Positions 1-4,788 of a DNA stretch of 5,727 nucleotides are shown here, one piece after another. How positions within the stretch are numbered: position 1 is the stretch's first letter; each line of letters starts with the position of its first letter. The notes beneath the pieces are model-generated. The model ran no database searches, was not told where the DNA came from, and was given only the letters and a program-made list of their open reading frames with translations. Made by a program: the position numbers and the translations under genes. This stretch comes from Faecalibacterium sp. UBA1819. GTDB lineage: Bacteria > Bacillota > Clostridia > Oscillospirales > Ruminococcaceae. The DNA lies in NCBI GenBank assembly GCA_002315015.1, contig DCEX01000022.1, positions 51,882 through 57,608 on the forward strand, written 5' to 3'.

Positions 1-29
1 AAAGCTTTTTCGACAAACTGGAAGGCTGA
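1..29 (+). CDS. Possible C-terminal tail of an unidentified upstream gene (partial)
   Basis: In the frame beginning at base 3 the DNA reads Ser-Phe-Phe-Asp-Lys-Leu-Glu-Gly and then a TGA stop at 27-29, which lies in the left arm of a strong plus-strand terminator hairpin. A gene ending just before or inside its terminator is common, and the other two plus frames read straight through the hairpin, so this is the most sensible end for a transcript entering from the left. Eight residues are far too few to name a family. It could also be non-coding. Confidence 0.3.
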
Positions 30-56
30 GCGAACACCGCTCAGCCTTCTTCTTTT
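21..56 (+). terminator. Intrinsic terminator for the upstream plus-strand gene
   Basis: A perfect 12-bp stem (GAAGGCTGAGCG at 21-32 with CGCTCAGCCTTC at 38-49) closes a 5-nt loop AACAC and is followed by TTCTTTT at 50-56. This is a textbook rho-independent terminator on the plus strand. On the minus strand the hairpin lies about 70 nt past the abrB-like stop codon, but the bases after it (CAGTTTGTC) form only a weak U-tract. It may therefore stop abrB transcription less efficiently. Confidence 0.88.
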
Positions 57-121
57 ACACGATCTTTGTTCAATGTTTTGCAGCGCCGCTTGGAAGCCTC
101 GTCCGCAGACAGGGCTGCATG

Positions 122-379
122 TCATTCCTTCATGTGATCCATGGCGGCAATGGCGCCACGGCATTCTTTGCAGATATTCCGGCCTTGATAGGTTTGCACA
201 CCTACGGCACTGCCGCAGAAAATACAGGCGGGTTGATATTTCTTCAAAATAATGCTCTCATCGTCTACATACACTTCAAGAGCCGAATCTTTGTCAATAT
301 CCAGCAGGCGACGCAGCTCAATCGGCAACACGACACGACCGAGGTTATCCACCGGACGCACAATTCCCGTAGATTTCAT
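122..379 (-). CDS. abrB: AbrB/SpoVT-family transition-state regulator with C-terminal zinc-ribbon-like tail
   Basis: 85 aa, a cytoplasmic DNA-binding protein. Residues 1-48 match the AbrB swapped-hairpin domain closely: MKSTGIVRPVDNLGRVVLPI, then ELRRLLDI, and ALEVYVDDESIILKKY. In Bacillus, AbrB and Abh repress transition-phase genes and are controlled by Spo0A; that is family knowledge. Instead of the Bacillus oligomerisation domain, residues 51-75 hold two CxxC pairs (C52/C55 and C70/C73), a pattern that suggests a small metal-binding ribbon, probably zinc. The start is supported by a strong AAAGGAGGG ribosome site 6 nt upstream. The gene has its own promoter at 411-440 and a palindrome over the -35. 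It is probably transcribed alone, though read-through from trpS is possible because I see no clear trpS terminator. The family call is firm; orthology to B. subtilis AbrB rather than Abh or SpoVT is less so. Confidence 0.93.
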   Translation of the reverse strand: MKSTGIVRPVDNLGRVVLPIELRRLLDIDKDSALEVYVDDESIILKKYQPACIFCGSAVGVQTYQGRNICKECRGAIAAMDHMKE

Positions 380-410
380 GGGAATCCCTCCTTTGTTTCA
401 GTGTAACCGT

Positions 411-440
411 ATTATACCAAACCTTGCCAAATATTGTCAA
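411..440 (-). promoter_or_regulatory. Sigma-A promoter of the abrB-like gene
   Basis: Read on the minus strand, a perfect -35 TTGACA (435-440) is separated by 18 bp from a perfect -10 TATAAT (411-416). The -10 is preceded by TGG, giving an extended -10. Transcription should begin near 404, leaving a leader of about 25 nt that contains the ribosome site. This is the strongest promoter in the window by consensus match, so the gene is probably highly transcribed unless repressed. Confidence 0.88.
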
Positions 441-447
441 TCTTTGG
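427..447. promoter_or_regulatory. Candidate operator: 21-bp palindrome centred on the abrB -35 box
   Basis: Left arm CCAAATATTG (427-436) and right arm CAATCTTTGG (438-447) flank a central T. Nine of ten positions are complementary; the only mismatch is 432/442. The symmetry axis lies inside the -35 hexamer (435-440), so a bound dimer would block RNA polymerase. The regulator cannot be identified from the sequence; autoregulation by the AbrB-like product is possible but AbrB sites are often not cleanly palindromic. Confidence 0.5.
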
Positions 448-454
448 AAAATGC

Positions 455-526
455 TTTTCACATAAAAAACCCATATTTTACGTTTTTTCAAGCAAATTTT
501 CACGGTTTGTTCAAGATTTTCACCGG
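455..526. repeat. AT-rich repeat cluster upstream of the abrB promoter
   Basis: The heptamer TTTTCAC (GTGAAAA on the minus strand) occurs at 455-461, 497-503 and 517-523, spaced 42 and 20 bp, which is close to four and two DNA turns. Two of the copies lie in longer imperfect direct repeats: TTCAAG-CAA-ATTTTCACGG (487-505) and TTCAAG-ATTTTCACCGG (510-526). The first copy is also one arm of GAAAA-TGC-TTTTC (447-459). Regulator binding is plausible, but low sequence complexity could produce some of this. Confidence 0.45.
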
Positions 527-562
527 ATTTTTACGAAAAACATGTCGAAAAATGTCAACAAA

Positions 563-1564
563 TCATGTGAGGGAAAGAAACCCCACTTTTTTGTAAACTT
601 TACGCAGCATTTTTGCAGCAATGTAATTCGCTTTTTCTGCGCCCTGCGAGAGAACACCATCCAAATAAGCTTTATCCGCCAAAATGCGATGGTATTCCTC
701 CTGAATGGGGCGCAATGCGTCCACGACGCTTTCACCGACCGCCATTTTAAAATCGCCGTACCCTTTGCCGGCAAATTCGCGCTCGATTTCCTCAAAGCTT
801 TTGCCGGTGCAGGCGCTGTAAATCGACATCAAGTTGGTTACGCCGGGCTTTGATTCGTCCGCGCGCACGCAGTTGTCGGAATCGGTCACAGCGCGCTTAA
901 ATTTTTTCATAATCACGTCCGGCTCATCCAGCATACGCACAACGGCGTTGGCGTTGGTGTCCGACTTGCTCATTTTCTTTTCCGGCTCTTGCAGACTCAT
1001 CACCTTGGCGCCCACCTGCGGGATGTACCCCTCAGGAATGGGGAAGGTTTCGCTGTAAATGCCGTTGAAGCGCTGGGCAATATTGCGCGCGAGCTCCAAG
1101 TGCTGCTTTTGGTCTTTGCCGATGGGTACCAGGTCGGTGGCATATAAAAGAATATCTGCCGCCATCAAGATGGGGTAAGTCAGCAGGCCGCCGTTGATAT
1201 CCTCGGGGTGTTTGGCGCTTTTTTCTTTAAACTGGTGCATCCGGGTTAAATCGCCAAACGGGCAAAAGCACCCCAGCACCCAAGACAGCTGCGCGTGAGC
1301 AGGCACATGGCTTTGCACAAACAAAATGCTCTTGGAGGCGTCTACGCCGCTGGCCAAAAGCAAAGCGGCAGTTTCGCGCGTTTGACGGCGCAAATCAGCC
1401 GGGTTTTGGCGCACCGTGATGGCGTGCTGGTCTACGACCGAGTAGATGCAGTCATATTCTTCCTGCAAAGCACCCCAGTTGCGAACCGCACCCACATAAT
1501 TGCCAAGCGTAAAAGTTCCCGTGGGCTGAATGCCGCTGAATACCCGTTTTTTCTGCTGTTCCAT
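563..1564 (-). CDS. trpS: Tryptophanyl-tRNA synthetase
   Basis: Class Ic synthetase that charges tRNA-Trp with tryptophan using ATP in the cytoplasm. With the start chosen here it is 333 aa, the usual size for bacterial TrpRS. Visible signatures are FSGIQPTGTFTLGNYVGA near the N-terminus, containing the HIGH-like TLGN (residues 19-22), VDQHAIT (44-50), LLTYPILMAADILLY (127-141), DQKQHLELARN (151-161), and the KMSKS loop (197-201). The ATG at 1562-1564 is preferred because the AGAGG site then lies 9 nt upstream. An in-frame ATG at 1571-1573 would give 336 aa but directly abuts that site, with no spacing. The C-terminus extends a few residues (LSLT) beyond the usual VGF-like end. The gene is divergent from gltX. 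No T-box leader is visible, and I see no convincing terminator after the stop. Confidence 0.97.
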   Translation of the reverse strand: MEQQKKRVFSGIQPTGTFTLGNYVGAVRNWGALQEEYDCIYSVVDQHAITVRQNPADLRRQTRETAALLLASGVDASKSILFVQSHVPAHAQLSWVLGCFCPFGDLTRMHQFKEKSAKHPEDINGGLLTYPILMAADILLYATDLVPIGKDQKQHLELARNIAQRFNGIYSETFPIPEGYIPQVGAKVMSLQEPEKKMSKSDTNANAVVRMLDEPDVIMKKFKRAVTDSDNCVRADESKPGVTNLMSIYSACTGKSFEEIEREFAGKGYGDFKMAVGESVVDALRPIQEEYHRILADKAYLDGVLSQGAEKANYIAAKMLRKVYKKVGFLSLT

Positions 1565-1573
1565 GCTTGTCAT

Positions 1574-1578
1574 CCTCT
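1574..1578 (-). promoter_or_regulatory. trpS ribosome binding site that decides the start
   Basis: Minus-strand AGAGG, followed by ATGA, pairs well with the 16S anti-Shine-Dalgarno. It ends immediately before the ATG at 1573 but lies 9 nt before the ATG at 1564. Only the second spacing is workable, so translation most likely begins at 1564. Confidence 0.65.
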
Positions 1579-1609
1579 TTTCTTTGCCGCGGTGCCGGTT
1601 CGCTTCGGC

Positions 1610-1641
1610 GCAGCTGCTTTAAATTTTATTTTATGCAGCTG
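1610..1641. repeat. GCAGCTG inverted repeat at the trpS transcription start
   Basis: GCAGCTGC (1610-1617) and GCAGCTG (1635-1641) flank a 17-bp stretch of only A and T. Each arm is itself palindromic around CAGCTG, so the element is both a direct and an inverted repeat. The distal arm spans the predicted trpS start (about 1637), so it may act as DNA rather than as an RNA hairpin. Its function is unknown. Confidence 0.35.
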
Positions 1642-1643
1642 TT

Positions 1644-1672
1644 ATTATAGCATATGTTCCCGCGCAAAGCAA
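1644..1672 (-). promoter_or_regulatory. trpS promoter (extended -10)
   Basis: Minus-strand TATAAT (1644-1649) is preceded by TGC, forming an extended -10. A weak -35 TTGCTT (1667-1672) lies 17 bp upstream. Transcription should start near 1637, giving a leader of about 70 nt. This leader is too short for a T-box and lacks the conserved T-box antiterminator sequence. Confidence 0.72.
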
Positions 1673-1701
1673 TTGACAAACGATGCCCGGAGAGATAAAC
1701 T
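1673..1701 (+). promoter_or_regulatory. gltX promoter
   Basis: A perfect -35 TTGACA (1673-1678) stands 17 bp from TAAACT (1696-1701), a 4/6 match to the -10 consensus. The predicted start near 1708 leaves a leader of about 105 nt. I found no T-box or other riboswitch motif in it. The -35 directly abuts the trpS -35 on the other strand. Confidence 0.62.
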
Positions 1702-1813
1702 AAATAGGTATAGCAATCGGCGGAAATAGCACGAAATATGCGGTGAAACCAGCGCCGAAAAAGTTTTATTCTGCGGCCATGCATCGGCTGTATGATTAAA
1801 GGAGTAAGAAGTT

Positions 1814-3268
1814 ATGTCAAAAACTGTCCGTACCCGTTTTGCCCCCAGCCCCACGGGCTATATGCATGTGGGCAATCTGCGCACCGCGCTGTATGCTTAC
1901 CTGATGGCAAAGCATACCGACGGCACCTTCATTCTGCGCATTGAAGATACCGACCAGGAGCGTTATGTGGAAGGCGCTGTGGACATCATCTACAACACCC
2001 TTCGGGAAACCGGTCTGATCTGGGACGAAGGCCCCGACATCGGCGGCCCGGTTGGCCCGTATGTACAAAGCGAACGCATGGGCATGTTCAAAGAGTATGC
2101 CGAGCAGCTGGTGAAAGAGGGAAAGGCATACTACTGCTTTTGCGATAAAGACCGCTTGGAGGAAATGCGCTTAGTGCAGAAAGCCAGCGGACAAGCGCCC
2201 CACTATGACGGCCACTGCCGCCATCTGTCCGAGGCGGAAATCCAGGAAAAGCTGGCGGCGGGCGTGCCTTACGTGATCCGTCAGAAAATGCCGGAAACAG
2301 GCACAACTTCTTTTGACGACGTTGTATATGGCCTCATTGAAGTGGAGAACTCCACTTTGGATGACCAGATTTTGATTAAAACCGACGGTATGCCCACCTA
2401 TAACTTTGCCAACGTCGTGGACGACCATCTCATGGGCATTACGCACGTCATCCGCGGTTCGGAATACCTGTCCAGTGCGCCGAAGTACAACTTGCTGTAT
2501 GAGGCTTTCGGCTGGGAGATTCCGACCTACATCCACTGCCCGCCCGTTATGAAGGACGCACAGAACAAGCTGTCGAAGCGCAACGGCGACGCCAGCTATC
2601 AGGATCTGGTGGCCAAAGGCTACTTGACCGAGGCGGTGCTGAACTACATTCTGCTGTTGGGCTGGAGCCCCAAGGGCGAGCAGGAGATTTTCAGCCTGAA
2701 AGAAATGGTAGAGCTTTGGGACGAGCATTTTATCGGAAAAGCTCCGGCCATTTTCGACCCGCAGAAGCTGCGCTACATCAATGCGGAGTACATCCGTGCG
2801 CTCAGCCCCGAAGCCTTCTTTGAAAAGGCAAAGCCCTATATGGACGAAGTGGTGCATTGTGATTGCGACCGCGAATTGCTGGCAAGCGTGCTTCAGCAGC
2901 GCTGCGAGGTACTCAGCGATATTCCCGAGCAGATTGACTTTATTGACGAAATGCCGGAGTATGAGCTCGACTTGTACGCCAGCAAAAAGATGAAAACCAC
3001 CCCGGAAACCTCCAAGGAGGCCATCAACGCTTTGCTGCCGGTACTGGAAGAAGTGCAGGATTGGACACGCGACAATATCCACAACGCCGCTTTTGCTTTG
3101 ATTGAAAAGCTGGGCGTGAAGAACGGCTATATCTTGTGGCCGCTGCGTGTGGCGCTGTCCGGCAAGCAGTTTACCCCCGGCGGCGGTATTGAGCTGGCTG
3201 CTATTTTGGGCAAGGAAAAGAGCATTGCCCGCTTGAAAGCTGCGCAGGAGCGCTTGGCACAGCTGTAA
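1814..3268 (+). CDS. gltX: Glutamyl-tRNA synthetase
   Basis: 484 aa, the standard bacterial GluRS length. It ligates glutamate to tRNA-Glu in the cytoplasm. The N-terminal Rossmann domain starts [20 protein letters not shown], with the HIGH-type motif HVGN at 18-21. C108, C110, C135 and H137 match the CxC-x24-CxH zinc site known in E. coli GluRS. LRIEDTD (41-47) and [25 protein letters not shown] (191-215) are typical active-site segments, and the KMSKS equivalent is KLSKR (252-256). The C-terminal anticodon-binding part ends with [17 protein letters not shown] and [14 protein letters not shown]. The ATG has AAAGGAG 9 nt upstream. Whether it also makes Glu-tRNA-Gln for GatCAB, as in Bacillus, cannot be read from the sequence. 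It is monocistronic, divergent from trpS and convergent with msrAB. Confidence 0.97.
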   Translation: MSKTVRTRFAPSPTGYMHVGNLRTALYAYLMAKHTDGTFILRIEDTDQERYVEGAVDIIYNTLRETGLIWDEGPDIGGPVGPYVQSERMGMFKEYAEQLVKEGKAYYCFCDKDRLEEMRLVQKASGQAPHYDGHCRHLSEAEIQEKLAAGVPYVIRQKMPETGTTSFDDVVYGLIEVENSTLDDQILIKTDGMPTYNFANVVDDHLMGITHVIRGSEYLSSAPKYNLLYEAFGWEIPTYIHCPPVMKDAQNKLSKRNGDASYQDLVAKGYLTEAVLNYILLLGWSPKGEQEIFSLKEMVELWDEHFIGKAPAIFDPQKLRYINAEYIRALSPEAFFEKAKPYMDEVVHCDCDRELLASVLQQRCEVLSDIPEQIDFIDEMPEYELDLYASKKMKTTPETSKEAINALLPVLEEVQDWTRDNIHNAAFALIEKLGVKNGYILWPLRVALSGKQFTPGGGIELAAILGKEKSIARLKAAQERLAQL

Positions 3269-3309
3269 GCAAAAGAAATCAGCCGCCGAGAGCGGTTCTC
3301 TCAAAAACA

Positions 3310-3360
3310 AAAAAGGGTATGCGGAAAGGCTTTGTCTCTCCGCGTACCCTTTTTCTATTT
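3310..3360. terminator. Bidirectional intrinsic terminator shared by gltX and msrAB
   Basis: AAAAAGGGTATGCGGA (3310-3325) pairs over 16 bp with TCCGCGTACCCTTTTT (3339-3354), with a single T-G wobble in the RNA of the plus strand and a 13-nt loop. The plus strand continues as CTATTT. The minus strand reads CCCTTTTTTGTTTTTG beyond the stem, so both directions have a U-tract. The hairpin lies about 40 nt after the gltX stop and about 15 nt after the msrAB stop. Confidence 0.92.
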
Positions 3361-3368
3361 GCTCAAAA

Positions 3369-4496
3369 TTACTTTTTGTCAAACAGGCTGAGCCATTCGC
3401 CGTAGCCTTGCGCTTCCAATTCGTCGTAGGGAATAAAGCGCAGCGACGCGCTGTTGATGCAGTAGCGCACGCCGTTGGGGCTTTCCGGTTCTCCGTAAAA
3501 CACATGGCCCAAATGAGCGTCACCGGCTTCGCTTTTTACCTCGGTGCGCTTCATGCCATAGGATAAGTCCTCATGAAAGGAAACGCTGTTTTCGTCAATG
3601 GGCGCAGAAAAGCTGGGCCATCCGCAGCTGCTTTCAAATTTATCGAGAGAAGAAAACAGCGGCTGTCCGGTTGTGACATCTACATAGATGCCTTTTTCGT
3701 CAAAATTCCAGTATTCGCCGGTGAAAGCGCGTTCCGTTGCGCCGTTTTGCGTTACCTCATATTGTAAGTCACTTAAATTTTCGCGCAGAATGCCGCGGCT
3801 GGGTTTTTCCCAGCGATTTTCTTGCGGTGCCTCGCCGTTTTCGTCGCGGATCAGCTCATTGATGCTTTGAAACGTTTGCACGGGGATATGGCAATAACCG
3901 TTTGGGTTTTTGTCAAGATAATCTTGGTGATATTCTTCCGCAGGGAAAAAGCTCGTTAAGGGCGCAATTTCTACCGCGAATGCTTCATACTTTTGGCGTT
4001 CTTGTTCGGCGTAATCTTCCACGGTTTTTTGGGCGGCTTCATCCGAAAAATAAATACCTGTTTGGTATTGGTCGCCAATATCATTGCCTTGGCGCTTTTC
4101 TACCGTTGGGTCAATGACAGAAAAGAATGCCTTTAAAAGCTGGTCAAGGCGCACCTGCTGCGGGTCGTACACCACGCGGACAGTTTCCCGGTATCCGGTA
4201 TCGCCGCGGCATACCGTTTGATAATCGGGCGTAATTTGGGCGCTGCCGTTGGCATAACCGCTTTGCGCGTCCAGTACGCCGTCAATGCTTTGAAACAGCT
4301 TTTCCGTGCCCCAAAAGCAGCCGCCTGCAAAATAAATCTCCGCTGTGCCCTCGGGCAGGGAAGAAAGAGTCGTGCTCGTCATATCCTGTTCCTCCTGTTG
4401 TGCTGCAAGGGATGCCGCCGTGCTGGAACTGCTCACGCTGCACCCCGACAAACAAAGGGCTGCGGCAAGCCCCGCTGCTGCAATTCGTTTTCGCAT
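3369..4496 (-). CDS. msrAB: Lipoprotein-type bifunctional methionine sulfoxide reductase MsrA-MsrB fusion
   Basis: 375 aa. It reduces S- and R-methionine sulfoxide in proteins. Residues 1-18 form a lipoprotein signal peptide (MRKR, hydrophobic core, lipobox LSGC) with C19 as the lipidated residue, followed by a Ser/Ala/Gln-rich linker to about 48, so it should be anchored on the outer face of the membrane. The MsrA domain (about 51-205) has the catalytic GCFWG with C60, and C202 in NGYCHIP is the probable recycling cysteine. The MsrB domain (about 229-356) has [20 protein letters not shown] with resolving C291, HLGHVF, and catalytic C346 in RYCINSASL. It lacks the CxxC pairs of zinc-type MsrB. 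Order A then B matches known fusions. Electrons in other Gram-positives come from a thioredoxin-like lipoprotein and CcdA; neither is in the window. The start has GGAGGTG 6 nt upstream. A promoter and AT-rich operator lie just ahead. Confidence 0.96.
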   Translation of the reverse strand: MRKRIAAAGLAAALCLSGCSVSSSSTAASLAAQQEEQDMTSTTLSSLPEGTAEIYFAGGCFWGTEKLFQSIDGVLDAQSGYANGSAQITPDYQTVCRGDTGYRETVRVVYDPQQVRLDQLLKAFFSVIDPTVEKRQGNDIGDQYQTGIYFSDEAAQKTVEDYAEQERQKYEAFAVEIAPLTSFFPAEEYHQDYLDKNPNGYCHIPVQTFQSINELIRDENGEAPQENRWEKPSRGILRENLSDLQYEVTQNGATERAFTGEYWNFDEKGIYVDVTTGQPLFSSLDKFESSCGWPSFSAPIDENSVSFHEDLSYGMKRTEVKSEAGDAHLGHVFYGEPESPNGVRYCINSASLRFIPYDELEAQGYGEWLSLFDKK

Positions 4497-4512
4497 TTGG
4501 CACCTCCGTTTT

Positions 4513-4553
4513 TAATGATAATATAAAATATTAAATAAGAACTATTATCATTA
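4513..4553. promoter_or_regulatory. Fur/PerR-like inverted repeat over the msrAB promoter
   Basis: TAATGATAATA (4513-4523) and TATTATCATTA (4543-4553) are perfect 11-bp inverted arms around a 19-bp AT-rich spacer. Each arm contains the GATAAT hexamer typical of Fur boxes and resembles half-sites of Fur-family metalloregulators. The upstream arm covers most of the -10 and the other lies in the early transcribed region, a normal place for a repressor. The wide spacer differs from the compact Fur and PerR consensus, so it could be two half-matched dimer sites or another regulator's operator. Confidence 0.5.
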
Positions 4554-4578
4554 TGAAAGCCTTGTTTCGATTTGTCAA
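4550..4578 (-). promoter_or_regulatory. msrAB promoter
   Basis: On the minus strand a perfect -35 TTGACA (4573-4578) is followed after 17 bp by CATAAT (4550-4555), a 5/6 match to the -10. Transcription should start near 4543, giving a leader of about 47 nt that includes the GGAGGTG ribosome site at 4501-4507. Confidence 0.75.
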
Positions 4579-4676
4579 GGTGCGGCGGCCATTTTCATAA
4601 AACCTTTACAACATCGCCACGGCAAGCGGTGTTTTGACAAAGCGGGAGAAAAAAACACACTTTCATACAGCAGGAA

Positions 4677-4709
4677 CAGACAAAAACTTTTCGCCGTCGC
4701 TTTTATACT
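4677..4709 (+). promoter_or_regulatory. Candidate spoIIE promoter with long spacing
   Basis: TATACT (4704-4709) is a 5/6 match to the sigma-A -10. No acceptable -35 stands at 17 bp, but CAGACA (4677-4682, 4/6) lies 21 bp upstream. In Bacillus subtilis spoIIE and spoIIG, Spo0A-activated sigma-A promoters have similarly long spacing; that is established knowledge. Imperfect Spo0A-box-like heptamers TTTGACA (4633-4639) and TTCGCCG (4690-4696) lie nearby, but none is perfect. The predicted start is near 4716. Confidence 0.38.
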
Positions 4710-4724
4710 GAATGGTGAACCCTC

Positions 4725-4756
4725 GCGCAGCCCCAGCGGACAAGCCCGCCCTGCGC
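4725..4756 (+). other. GC-rich hairpin in the spoIIE leader
   Basis: GCGCAG (4725-4730) pairs with CTGCGC (4751-4756), and within it GCGG (4736-4739) pairs with CCGC (4746-4749), leaving an asymmetric internal loop. The structure ends 32 nt before the spoIIE ATG and is not followed by a U-run, so it is not a terminator. It could affect mRNA stability or translation; no known riboswitch class is recognised. Confidence 0.35.
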
Positions 4757-4788
4757 TGAAAACCCAAAAGAAAGCAGGTTGATTGTTC

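Noticed and set aside
9..15. Second perfect Spo0A-box heptamer (TTCGACA)
   Set aside because: It falls in what is probably the end of an upstream coding region (Phe-Phe-Asp-Lys codons), just before a terminator, so it is likely coincidence.
543..590. Terminator after trpS
   Set aside because: ACATG/CATGT gives only a 5-bp stem with a 19-nt loop before a T-run, and another GTGGGG/CCCTCAC pairing has a bulge and no U-tract. Neither is convincing.
434..853. 139-codon plus-strand open frame
   Set aside because: It overlaps the abrB promoter and the 3' part of trpS in antisense, with no ribosome site and no family resemblance.
1782..1802. Possible leader peptide Met-His-Arg-Leu-Tyr-Asp before gltX
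   Set aside because: There is no ribosome site upstream, it holds no glutamate codons, and its stop overlaps the gltX ribosome site. A chance ATG is the simpler explanation.
2171..3523. 450-codon open frame on the minus strand opposite gltX
   Set aside because: It is antisense to a clear GluRS gene, crosses the shared bidirectional terminator and the end of msrAB, and shows no recognisable domain. It is a shadow of gltX codon structure.
4610..4635. Hairpin AACATCGC / GCGGTGTT followed by TT, resembling a small terminator
   Set aside because: It lies between divergent promoters where no transcript needs to end, has a G-U pair and a large loop, and only four T residues follow. It is too weak to call.
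4634..4639. TTGACA as a -35 box for spoIIE
   Set aside because: No acceptable -10 stands 16-19 bp downstream; the sequence there is ACACTT-like. The TATACT at 4704 is too far away.
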